Shown: one piece after another, positions 9,712 to 18,262 of the stretch
Layout of the letters: each line of letters opens with the position of its first letter
Position numbering within the stretch: the stretch's first letter is position 1
Assembly: GCA_016934335.1 (NCBI GenBank)
Contig: JAFGTC010000305.1
Location: 1-64,000 of the forward strand
Reading direction: 5' to 3'
Length of the DNA stretch: 64,000 nucleotides
Source: Candidatus Omnitrophota bacterium
GTDB taxonomy: Bacteria; Hinthialibacterota; Hinthialibacteria; Hinthialibacterales; Hinthialibacteraceae
Notes under the pieces: model-generated
What the model was told of the DNA's origin: nothing
The model's database searches: none
The model's input: the letters and a program-made list of their open reading frames with translations, nothing else
Translations under genes and position numbers: made by a program

Positions 9712-9783
9712 AAGAGAATCCTACATTATAATGATCTGCTCTTTATTTATCAGGCTTATCCCCGTTTGTTGTGAAGGGAGATA

Positions 9784-10332
9784 TTACAACTCTTTGCTGG
9801 TTTTTCCTCCATGTTTTTTTAGAATCTCGGCGACGCTGGAGCGGACTTTCTTGATGCGTTCCAGATCAAGATCCATCTTCAAAATTCCGGCAACCATTTT
9901 ATAAATGCCTTCCAGTTCCTGGCTCCACTCTCCACCGACTACATCCATGGGCGTCGAACCGGCGTTGTTCGTCGTATTTACTTCCGCGCCGTTCTCGAGA
10001 AGCAGTTTCACAATCTCCGGATAGCAGAAGAAGACCGCAGTCATCAAAGCGGTGGAGCCATCGTTGTTCTTGATCTCTAATTCGGCGCCATTGTTGATCA
10101 ATAATCTTGCTGCTTCAGTTTGACCAAGCGCCGATGCGGCGATCAGAGGGGTTCCGCCTCCAGCCGGTTCTTTTTGGTTGAGATCGGTTCCTGCGGCTAT
10201 GTGTTTTTGTAATTCGGCGGTGTTTCCCGCGGCCGCAGCAGTCCAAATGTCAATGGTCGGCGCTTGAGATCCGCATCCCAACGCTAATAAAGCTGCGAAT
10301 CCCAGACAAAACGCTTTGGTATAAATCCTCAT
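9784..10332 (-). CDS. Ankyrin-repeat lipoprotein, paralogous to the insert in the adjacent acyltransferase
   Basis: A 182-residue protein with an N-terminal lipoprotein signal (basic start, hydrophobic core, 'ALGC' with Cys20), so it is probably anchored on the periplasmic side of a membrane. The body contains about three to four ankyrin repeats ('TPLIAASALGQTEAARLLI', 'DGSTALMTAVFFCYPEIVK') followed by a C-terminal helix ('GILKMDLDLERIKKVR'). The whole mature region aligns colinearly with residues 191-334 of the neighbouring acyltransferase, including the non-ankyrin C-terminal helix. RBS GGGAG lies upstream of the ATG. It is transcribed in the same direction as the acyltransferase with a 72-base gap, probably as one unit. 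The binding partner is unknown. Confidence 0.88.
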   Translation of the reverse strand: MRIYTKAFCLGFAALLALGCGSQAPTIDIWTAAAAGNTAELQKHIAAGTDLNQKEPAGGGTPLIAASALGQTEAARLLINNGAELEIKNNDGSTALMTAVFFCYPEIVKLLLENGAEVNTTNNAGSTPMDVVGGEWSQELEGIYKMVAGILKMDLDLERIKKVRSSVAEILKKHGGKTSKEL

Positions 10333-10619
10333 TTTGCATTCTCCCTTTTATATAGAGTGAATTCGTCATGATAAACGGTACAGAAATTAATATAAGTGTA
10401 CTTAACTCCAATGCACAATATATTATGTTTTATGTAATATTAGGTGTTTGCATAAGTTGGTGATGACTTTTGTGCTGGGTTATCAGAGATATAAATTTCG
10501 TAAAAGTGGAGAAATCTATTTCTGTTTGGATTGATCAAGACTCCAATTTCATCTACGTTAGGGAAAACGACATGGAAAAGAGTTGTAGAATTTTTTTGGA
10601 TTTCAATAAGGATAAGTTC

Positions 10620-12107
10620 ATGATGAAGCGCATTACGGTATTCATGTTCGCACTATTGACTTGTTGTTTTATCGGACACGCTCAACCTTACGAAGCCAAC
10701 TGGGAATCGCTCGATCAACGTTCTGTCGCCGATTGGTTTGAAGACGCCAAATTCGGGATCTTCATTCATTGGGGGCCCTATTCCGTTCCGGCATGGACTC
10801 CCAAAGGAACCTATTCGGAATGGTATCAATATTGGATGCAATCGGAGACGTTGTTCGGGAACGGTAATTTCAAGGGGACGGAAGTGGCCGATTTTCACCG
10901 GAAAACCTATGGACATCATTTTCCTTATTACAAGTTCGGAGAGATGTTTACGGCGGATCAGTTTGAGCCGGAGCGGTGGGCGGAATTATTCAAAAAATCC
11001 GGCGCCAAGTATATCGTTCTAACGTCCAAGCATCACGACGGATTCTGTCTTTGGCCCAGCAAAGAGGCCAATGATCGCGGCTTTCCCTGGAACAGCGCGG
11101 ATGTCGGCGCTCATCGAGATCTACTGGGCGATTTAACTCAAGCCGTCAAAGCGGTTGATATCAAGATGGGCTTTTATTATTCGCTCTACGAATGGTATCA
11201 CCCTTGGTGGCAAAACGATAAAGAGCGCTTTGTACAAGAGCATTTTCTACCTCAAGTCAAAGATTTGGTCGAGCGATACCAGCCCGATATTCTTTGGGGC
11301 GACGGCGAGTGGGATATGACGCCGGAGCAATGGAGATCGCAAGAGATGCTGGCGTGGTTGTTTAATGAATCTTCCGTCAAGGACGCGGTCGTGATTAATG
11401 ATCGCTGGGGCAAAGGCGTCCGGCACCATCACGGCGGCTATTACACGACCGAATACGACGCCGCTGCGGAATACGACAAGCCTTGGGAAGAATGCCGGGG
11501 CATGGGATTTTCATTCGGCTATAACCAAAATGAAGACATCGAGGACTATAACTCAGCGCAAGTGCTTCTTTATATGCTGATCGACATCGTCGCTCATGGC
11601 GGGAATTTGCTGCTGGACATCGGGCCTGACGGACGAGGCAACATCCCGGTTATAATGCAGGAGCGTCTGCTGCAGATGGGACATTGGCTCGAAGCGAATG
11701 GCGAAGCCATTTATCAAACCCGGCCCTGGTTCACCAAAGTGCAGTGGACTGAAGGAGACCGCAATTATAAGCCTCCCAAGCAGTCCTATCTCGGCGGCGA
11801 CTACATTCTTGCGATGACAGTGAATCCCAAACCCGGTTATGCGGCGAAGGAAGTCTTTTTTACATCCAAAGGCGACGCGCTTTTTGCGATTACGCCCAAA
11901 TGGCCCATGGATGAACTTTCTTTGAAAGGCGTCCAAGCAAGCGAAAAAACGGAAATAACGCTCTTGGCCGACAGTCAGAATGTCTCTTTCAGGCAAGAGG
12001 GAGAAAATCTTGTTTTGACAATGCCTCCATTCGATCCGAATGTGCTCAAGAACGAGTTAACCTACGCTTATGTCTTTAAGATCTCCCATGTAAAAGGATC
12101 CGAATAA
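10620..12107 (+). CDS. Secreted alpha-L-fucosidase, GH29
   Basis: A 495-residue glycoside hydrolase family 29 enzyme that releases alpha-linked L-fucose from glycans with retention of configuration. A signal peptide (MMKRITVFMFALLTCCFIGHAQ) precedes the classic GH29 opening 'WFEDAKFGIFIHWGPYSVPAW'. 'YIVLTSKHHDGFCLWPSK' follows, and 'DILWGDGEWD' carries the probable nucleophile Asp228. The C-terminal beta-sandwich runs from about residue 380. The start at 10620 has AAGGA 7 bases upstream; an ATG three bases later is an alternative. A longer in-frame extension to 10470 would bury the signal peptide and is rejected. Length is normal for the family. It stands alone, convergent with the methyltransferase-like lipoprotein. 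Confidence 0.95.
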   Translation: MMKRITVFMFALLTCCFIGHAQPYEANWESLDQRSVADWFEDAKFGIFIHWGPYSVPAWTPKGTYSEWYQYWMQSETLFGNGNFKGTEVADFHRKTYGHHFPYYKFGEMFTADQFEPERWAELFKKSGAKYIVLTSKHHDGFCLWPSKEANDRGFPWNSADVGAHRDLLGDLTQAVKAVDIKMGFYYSLYEWYHPWWQNDKERFVQEHFLPQVKDLVERYQPDILWGDGEWDMTPEQWRSQEMLAWLFNESSVKDAVVINDRWGKGVRHHHGGYYTTEYDAAAEYDKPWEECRGMGFSFGYNQNEDIEDYNSAQVLLYMLIDIVAHGGNLLLDIGPDGRGNIPVIMQERLLQMGHWLEANGEAIYQTRPWFTKVQWTEGDRNYKPPKQSYLGGDYILAMTVNPKPGYAAKEVFFTSKGDALFAITPKWPMDELSLKGVQASEKTEITLLADSQNVSFRQEGENLVLTMPPFDPNVLKNELTYAYVFKISHVKGSE

Positions 12108-12133
12108 TTGCGCTTCAGCGATCTTGCGGGCGA

Positions 12134-12886
12134 TTAGGGCTGCTTTCGCCATTCCAACCAAATTCCATAGTTGACGCCCTCGCTTCCCGAGGGATGAGGC
12201 CGGTGAATTTGATAATTTTGAATATTTAATTCTTGCATGATTTGTCGCAGATCTTGTTCGGTTTGATCAACATCATACGCAGGGAAGCGTGCATTCTTTT
12301 TCTGTCTTTCGCGGATCGCGCGAGCAGTTTCGGCGGGTAAATTTTCCGAAAAACCCCGGCCGATATAGGCGATCCCGCCGACTTTCAAGATGCGGTTGAC
12401 TTCGCTCAAGCCGGCTTTAACGCCTCCCCAGAAGGGGAAAGAGCCGCGCGAGACGACGATATCGGCATAGCCGTCTTTATAGGGAAGGTTTTTCGCATCG
12501 GCGTATTGGGCGCTGATGCGATCGGCGATCCCATTTTGCTGCGCTTTCTGGAAAAAGGCGTAAAAGGCGCCGGGATTGATGTCGGCGTTGATCCAATGGA
12601 GAGAAGGAGTTCGCTGCGCCAGTTCGACGATCAAATCCCCTTTACCGCTTCCCAGATCGATGCCGATTCCCTGCAGCGATTCGAGATGGAAGCGGTTTAC
12701 TAACCATTCCGCCAGCGGCGCGTACACGGGCGCAAGGACGCTTTTGGATGTTGGAGGTTGTTTTTCCTGAGCAGGGTGGGTTTGAATGTGTTCTTCGTTG
12801 TATTTAACGGACACGCAGCCCATAAAAAAAATGCTTGCTAAAATTGCAGACAGGCATAGATGGTAGTATCGTTTATAATGCGTCAT
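12134..12886 (-). CDS. Lipoprotein with class I SAM-methyltransferase fold
   Basis: A 250-residue protein. The first 24 residues form a lipoprotein signal ending 'FFMGC' (Cys24). A Rossmann-type methyltransferase domain follows: motif I 'GIDLGSGKGD', an acidic residue at 'NADINPG', 'ADAKNLPYKDGYADIVVS', and the strand 4-5 region 'EVNRILKVGGIAYIGRG', similar to Methyltransf_11. An exported methyltransferase fold is odd, because SAM is thought to be cytoplasmic. The start at 12886 has AGGAAG 8 bases upstream; a longer frame to 12976 would add 30 residues ahead of the signal and has no better RBS. It is divergent from the next gene. Activity is unproven; it could be a binding protein derived from a methyltransferase. 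Confidence 0.8.
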   Translation of the reverse strand: MTHYKRYYHLCLSAILASIFFMGCVSVKYNEEHIQTHPAQEKQPPTSKSVLAPVYAPLAEWLVNRFHLESLQGIGIDLGSGKGDLIVELAQRTPSLHWINADINPGAFYAFFQKAQQNGIADRISAQYADAKNLPYKDGYADIVVSRGSFPFWGGVKAGLSEVNRILKVGGIAYIGRGFSENLPAETARAIRERQKKNARFPAYDVDQTEQDLRQIMQELNIQNYQIHRPHPSGSEGVNYGIWLEWRKQP

Positions 12887-13170
12887 GGAGTGATCTTCCT
12901 TTGAATTTGCGTATTTTTTTCTCGCTTTCACTTGTGGCAGTTTATCATATGCCGTCATGCTGTTGTACTGCTGCATGTATATTTTACTATTTTTGAATCT
13001 AAGAATACTCTTCCTGACTCCACTAAGCAGCTGTTCCTATGCTATCATGTAGCGAAAAGTTGAATCTCCGATTGGAATTCGGCTTCTTTGGGGCTGACAA
13101 GCGAAAGCGTGAATCAAATCGGGGAGGGAAAATCAAAAAGACGCGCCGTCTTTCAGGAAACGTTGGTTTT

Positions 13171-14319
13171 ATGAAAATAAAATCCCGCAATTTCATTAGA
13201 TATATTTGTCCGTTGGTCTTGTTCTGTATATTTCCCCCTTTCTGCGCTTGGGCATGCAATGTCCCTGTTTTCCGGTATGCCTTAGAGAGATGGCCTGCGG
13301 ATATGTTTCATGTCGGAATTTGCTATGAGGAGACATTATCCGCCGAGATGCGAGATATTGTCAATCGAATGATCGGCGCATCGGCGGAAGGCGAAATCGG
13401 CTGCAATTTTACAGACGATTTGATTGATTTAAGCGATGAAAAATATGCTTCGCTGAAAACGTGGATGAATGAACAGGGATATGAACCGCCTTGCGTGCTT
13501 CTTCGATTTCCGCCTCATTTAAGAATCCCCGGGATTATCGAATCGGGGCCTTTGACCGAAAAATATGTGCGCTCCATGGTAGAGTCTCCCGCTCGGCGGG
13601 AGATCGCCGAACGCTTGTTGAATGGGGACGCCGCCGTTTGGATTTTTTTGGAAAGCGGCGATAAAGAACGAGATGATGAGACGCTGACCTTCATCCATGG
13701 ATGGCTCGATCAACTGGAGAAAGAACTAAAACTTCCTGATCTTTCCGATGTCACGATGGCGGATACAATCGCTATGGATGAATCGGCGCCTCCCATGCAG
13801 ATTCAATTTTCAACCATCCGCGTTTCTCGGACGGATCCCGCCGAGCAAACGTTGGTCAATATTCTCATGCACAGCGAGATCGATCTGTTCGACTATGAGA
13901 ATCAACCTATGCTGTTTCCCGTATTTGGCCGGGCGAGAATTTTGTATGCACTGATCGGAGAGGGAATCACGAAAGAGAATGTCCGTGAGGCGGCGGAATT
14001 TTTAATCGGCCCTTGTTCGTGTCTGGTGAAAGATTTGAATCCGGGAACGGATTTGTTGATGCCGGTTAATTGGGATGATCAACTCCAAAATTTCCTTGTT
14101 CAGGATCGGCATATCCCGCTTCCCTTCGGTTTGGCGGAGGCCGATTCGGCTCAAGAAACTCGTCAAGAACCAATTGTCGCTTCTTCCATCGCATCTTCGA
14201 CTCAATCTCTGACGGAATCTACCAGTCATCTCTTCCGAAACATTATACTGGGATTCATTGTGATTCTTTTGGCGAATGCGGTTTTCTTGATTTTCTATCT
14301 GCGCCGATCTAAAAACTAA
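13171..14319 (+). CDS. Membrane-anchored secreted protein of unknown function ('CNVPVFRYALERW' family)
   Basis: A 382-residue protein with an N-terminal signal peptide (hydrophobic core 'ICPLVLFCIFPPFCAWA') followed at once by 'CNVPVFRYALERWPADMF', a motif I associate with hypothetical proteins of Planctomycetota and relatives. A C-terminal transmembrane helix ('IILGFIVILLANAVFLIFYL') with a basic tail predicts a type I topology with most of the protein outside the cytoplasm. Cys residues recur ('GPCSCL'). The region around 'AAVWIFLESGDKERDDETL' resembles a thioredoxin-like strand-helix pattern, but this is weak. The start at 13171 has AGGAAA about 10 bases upstream. It lies just before the PQQ propeller gene (83-base gap) and may be co-transcribed with it. 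No function is assigned. Confidence 0.72.
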   Translation: MKIKSRNFIRYICPLVLFCIFPPFCAWACNVPVFRYALERWPADMFHVGICYEETLSAEMRDIVNRMIGASAEGEIGCNFTDDLIDLSDEKYASLKTWMNEQGYEPPCVLLRFPPHLRIPGIIESGPLTEKYVRSMVESPARREIAERLLNGDAAVWIFLESGDKERDDETLTFIHGWLDQLEKELKLPDLSDVTMADTIAMDESAPPMQIQFSTIRVSRTDPAEQTLVNILMHSEIDLFDYENQPMLFPVFGRARILYALIGEGITKENVREAAEFLIGPCSCLVKDLNPGTDLLMPVNWDDQLQNFLVQDRHIPLPFGLAEADSAQETRQEPIVASSIASSTQSLTESTSHLFRNIILGFIVILLANAVFLIFYLRRSKN

Positions 14320-14401
14320 ACAGGAAAATCGACTCCACTGCAATCAACTAACAGTGCTGCAACAAAAATTTTGAATCATGAAACAGAACGGAATCATCTT
14401 A

Positions 14402-17400
14402 ATGAAATTTAAAATAAAAAGGATCTTTTTGAAAGTGAGAAAATTGGCGGGAGTTATTTATTGGTTGGTTTTATCTCTTATGATGACCATCGGATCTTCT
14501 GCGGAAGATTGGCCGATGTGGCGTTATGATGCGGGGCGGACGGCCGCTTCGCCGCAGACGATGACGGGGGAGTTGCATTTGCAATGGGTTCGCGAATATC
14601 CCCAACCGGCGCCTGTTTGGGATGATCCTCTCAACCAGGATCTGATGCAGTATGACACCGTCTACGAACCGATCGTATTGGGGGGTATGATGTTTGTGGG
14701 ATTTAACGGCTTTGATCGTCTTACGGCGATTGATACTGATACCGGCGAAGAAAAATGGTCTTTTTATGCGCAGGGGCCGGTTCGACTGCCGCCAGTCGCA
14801 GGGCGAGGAATGGTTTATTTTGTCAGCGATGACGGATGTCTTTATTGCCTCGACGCGGAAACCAGCGATTTGCAATGGAAATATCAAGGCGTTCCCCAAG
14901 ACCGCTTGATATTGGGCAACGAGCGTTTGATCTCGACCTGGTGCGCGAGAGGCGGGCCGGTGTTGAAGGATGGGATTGTCTATTTCGGCGCTGGAATCTG
15001 GCCGTTTATGGGCGTTTTTATTTTTGCTATTGATGCGGAAAGCGGCGAGGAGATTTGGGTTAACGACGGCGCCAGCGCCATTTTTATGAAGCAGCCCCAT
15101 AATTCTCCCTCATTCGCCAGCGTGGCGCCTCAAGGAAGTCTGGTTATTTCCGGCGATAAACTCCTGGTTCCCGGCGGGCGATCGGTTCCCGCATGCTTCG
15201 ATCTGAAAACGGGAGAGTTTCTCTATTATCGGCTGGCGGACAATGGGAAAACCGGCGGCGCTTTTGTGAGCGCCATCGGCGACCGCTTCGTGAATTACTA
15301 TCGCGATGAAGTCGTCAATTTATTCGATCTGTCGACCGGCGACATGCTGATTGGCCGCTTTGGAAAATGTCCTGTGCTTACGCCGACTGCCTTTTACAGC
15401 AGAGGGGAGAAGGTTGTCGCGCACGATTATGCCAACCTCCGCATGATCGAAAAAGAGAAATTGGAGCGCGATAGAACGACGAGAGAACTTAAAGTAACAA
15501 TTGAAAAAGAGTGGAAGCTCGATGCCAAATGGGAACTGGGCGTGGATGGAGCCGGCGACTTGATCAAGGCGGGCGACCGTTTGTTTGCGGGAGGAGAAAA
15601 TGTTGTCGCCGCGATTGATTTGCCGTCGAACGACTCCAATCAACCGGTTGTTTCCTGGCAAGCCGCCATTGAGGGAACCGCATCGAGACTGATAGCGGCG
15701 GACGATAAATTGTTTGTCGTGACGAATCATGGAAAGATCTATGCTTTTGGTGCGGAGGAGCGCGAGCCTCAACAGTTCCCCTTCGAGACGAAAGCGCCTG
15801 CTCTCTCTGACGAGGTTGTTGAAAAGGCAAAATCCATTCTTGAACTGACTTCGGTTCGGGAAGGATATTGTTTTATTTATGGCGTGACGAACGGAGATTT
15901 GATGGAGGCCCTGGTTCGTCATTCCGATCTGCGCGTAGTTGCATTCGATCCGGATCCGCAGAAAGTGGACGCCCTGCGCCGCCGCTTCGCAGACGCCGGA
16001 TTGTATGGAGAGCGTTTATCCATACGCGTCGGAGATCTGCTGACCGATCCAACCGCGCCCTATATCGCCAGCCTGACTCTTTTTGAAGATCTTTCGGCGT
16101 CTTCGTATACAAAAGATTGTCAGTTTGTGACGCGTCTCATCCATCAGACGCGGCCCTATGGAGGGATGATTTGTCTGCAATTGCATGATAACGACGCCAT
16201 TCGCGTTATTAACAGCGTCAAGCAATGCGATCCTCCAAACATCAATATCTATCAATCGGACGGCTATGTGCAAATCGTTCGCGAGGGGGGATTGCCCGGC
16301 GCCGATGATTGGTCGCATCAATATGGGAACATTGCCAATACGGTCAAATCGGACGATCAGCTTGTTAAACTACCTTTGGGATTGTTGTGGTACGGCGGCA
16401 GTTCCAACCTGGATGTTTTGCCGCGTCATGGCCACGGACCGCCCGAGCAAATTGTGGGCGGCCGTTTGTTTATCCAGGGTATGAATTCGCTAAGCGCTCG
16501 CGATGTATATACGGGACGCGTTTTGTGGAAGCGTACTTTTCCGGAATTGGATAATTATGGTGTTTTTTACGATGAAACGTATCAAGATACGCCTCTTTCG
16601 ACGGAATACAACCAAATTCATATTCCCGGCGCCAACGCGCGGGGAACGAATTATGTCGTTGCGCCGGATAAAATCTATCTGGTCATCAAAAACCAATGTC
16701 ATGTGCTCGATCCTGTCGATGGACAAACCCTGCAGGTCATTGCACTTCCAGAATTTCCTCATAGCGGCGATGTGGATGAGTGGGGCTATATCGGCGTATA
16801 TGAAGATTATCTGATTGCCGGAGGGGGATTTGCATCCTTCTCGGATTTCATCGATTTGAGTTCCGATGTCGAGAAGAAAAAACGGCCCTTTTATAACTAT
16901 GATATCTCTTCGAGCAAGAGGCTGGTGGTCATGAATCGCCATTCCGGCGATGTGATTTGGAGTTTTAACGCTGACTTGGGACTGCGGCACAATGCTATCG
17001 TCGCCGGCAGCGGCAAAATTTTCTGCATCGATAAAATGCCGGAACTTGTTGAGAAATCTCTGAAGCGGCGCGGCAGGAATTACATTGGCACGCCTCGGCT
17101 TTTGGCTTTCGATATTCGCAATGGAAATATTTTGTGGAGTATGACCGACGATGTATTTGGAACATGGCTCAGTTATTCGACCGAATACGACATTTTGATC
17201 GAAGCGGTGCGCTATTCGCGAGACATGCTGGCGGAGGAGCCTCGAGAGAAATTAGCCGGCTTTCGCGGGAAAGATGGAGAACCGCTTTGGAAGAATGACG
17301 CTGCATATGGGGGGCCTTGCATTCTTCATGGAGAGACCATCATCACGGAGCCGTTCGCCTTCAGTCTTTTGACCGGCGAACAAAAAATGCGGCGCAATCC

Positions 17401-18262
17401 GCTGACCGGCGAAAAGACGCCCTGGACTTACAACCGCCAATATGGCTGCAATTATTCGATCGCCAGCGAATATTTGATGACGTTTCGCTCCGCCGCCGCC
17501 GGCTTTTTCGATCTGGAGCAAGATGCGGGCACCGGCAACTTCGGCGGTTTTAAATCGGGATGCACATCCAACTTGATCGCCGCCAATGGCGTGCTGAACG
17601 CTCCCGATTATACGCGCACCTGTTCTTGCAGCTACCAGAATCAAACTTCCCTGGCGCTGATTCACGATCCCCAAGTCGAAATCTGGACGTATAACGACAT
17701 CGAATTGGGGGAGGGCCCCATCCAGCGTTTGGGGGTGAATCTGGGCGCGCCCGGCGACCGGCGAGCCGACAAGGGAACGCTCTGGCTTGAATATCCTATT
17801 GTCGGCGGCCCCTCTCCGGAAATCGAGATGCAGTTCGAACCTTCCGAACCGTCCTGGTTCCGGCATCATGCCTGCCGCATGATGGGCGGCGATTTGAAAT
17901 GGGTGTGCGCATCGGGCGCGGAAGGATTGAAGCGATTGAGGCTGTCGCTTGCCGGCGAAAATCAAGGATCGATGGAATATACAGTGCGGCTTTATTTCGC
18001 CGAACCGAGGCCGATTCGAAAAGGCGATCGAGTCTTCGACGTCGTAATGCAAGGTAGGCGAGCGCTGCAGGATTTTGATATCCTAAACGAGGTCGACTCC
18101 ATTCGCTTCGGCGTCGTCAAAGAGTTTCATCATGTTCCTGTTGACAGCCAGTTGGAAATAGAATTCATTCCGAGCCATTCGTCTCTTATACAAGAGTCTG
18201 TATTATGCGGAATCGAGTTGATTTCAAGCGACGGCGCCAACCTTCAGGCGGGGCTTTTTTAA
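14402..18262 (+). CDS. Exported PQQ-type beta-propeller protein with embedded methyltransferase-like domain and malectin-like C-terminus
   Basis: A protein of about 1286 residues. An N-terminal signal/anchor is followed by 'DWPMWRYDAGRTAASP', the usual opening of PQQ-like propellers in this bacterial group. Blades recur with 'AIDTDTGEEKWSF', 'CLDAETSDLQWKY' and 'IDAESGEEIWV'. Around residues 480-560 a Rossmann-like insert appears ('FIYGVTNGDL', 'VVAFDPDPQKVDALRRRFADAG', 'RVGDLLTDP'), recalling SAM methyltransferases. A second propeller follows ('RDVYTGRVLWKR', 'AFDIRNGNILWSM'). The last 120 residues ('YTVRLYFAEPRP', 'FDVVMQGRRALQDFD') look malectin-like, that is carbohydrate-binding. No dehydrogenase partner is present. 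An ATG at 14378 is an alternative start without a clear RBS. It converges on the next gene with a 4-base overlap of stop codons. Confidence 0.85.
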   Translation: MKFKIKRIFLKVRKLAGVIYWLVLSLMMTIGSSAEDWPMWRYDAGRTAASPQTMTGELHLQWVREYPQPAPVWDDPLNQDLMQYDTVYEPIVLGGMMFVGFNGFDRLTAIDTDTGEEKWSFYAQGPVRLPPVAGRGMVYFVSDDGCLYCLDAETSDLQWKYQGVPQDRLILGNERLISTWCARGGPVLKDGIVYFGAGIWPFMGVFIFAIDAESGEEIWVNDGASAIFMKQPHNSPSFASVAPQGSLVISGDKLLVPGGRSVPACFDLKTGEFLYYRLADNGKTGGAFVSAIGDRFVNYYRDEVVNLFDLSTGDMLIGRFGKCPVLTPTAFYSRGEKVVAHDYANLRMIEKEKLERDRTTRELKVTIEKEWKLDAKWELGVDGAGDLIKAGDRLFAGGENVVAAIDLPSNDSNQPVVSWQAAIEGTASRLIAADDKLFVVTNHGKIYAFGAEEREPQQFPFETKAPALSDEVVEKAKSILELTSVREGYCFIYGVTNGDLMEALVRHSDLRVVAFDPDPQKVDALRRRFADAGLYGERLSIRVGDLLTDPTAPYIASLTLFEDLSASSYTKDCQFVTRLIHQTRPYGGMICLQLHDNDAIRVINSVKQCDPPNINIYQSDGYVQIVREGGLPGADDWSHQYGNIANTVKSDDQLVKLPLGLLWYGGSSNLDVLPRHGHGPPEQIVGGRLFIQGMNSLSARDVYTGRVLWKRTFPELDNYGVFYDETYQDTPLSTEYNQIHIPGANARGTNYVVAPDKIYLVIKNQCHVLDPVDGQTLQVIALPEFPHSGDVDEWGYIGVYEDYLIAGGGFASFSDFIDLSSDVEKKKRPFYNYDISSSKRLVVMNRHSGDVIWSFNADLGLRHNAIVAGSGKIFCIDKMPELVEKSLKRRGRNYIGTPRLLAFDIRNGNILWSMTDDVFGTWLSYSTEYDILIEAVRYSRDMLAEEPREKLAGFRGKDGEPLWKNDAAYGGPCILHGETIITEPFAFSLLTGEQKMRRNPLTGEKTPWTYNRQYGCNYSIASEYLMTFRSAAAGFFDLEQDAGTGNFGGFKSGCTSNLIAANGVLNAPDYTRTCSCSYQNQTSLALIHDPQVEIWTYNDIELGEGPIQRLGVNLGAPGDRRADKGTLWLEYPIVGGPSPEIEMQFEPSEPSWFRHHACRMMGGDLKWVCASGAEGLKRLRLSLAGENQGSMEYTVRLYFAEPRPIRKGDRVFDVVMQGRRALQDFDILNEVDSIRFGVVKEFHHVPVDSQLEIEFIPSHSSLIQESVLCGIELISSDGANLQAGLF

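Noticed and set aside
9725-9730. TATAAT on the minus strand as a promoter of the acyltransferase gene
   Set aside because: A transcript starting from it would begin only a few bases before the start codon and exclude the AGGA ribosome-binding site.
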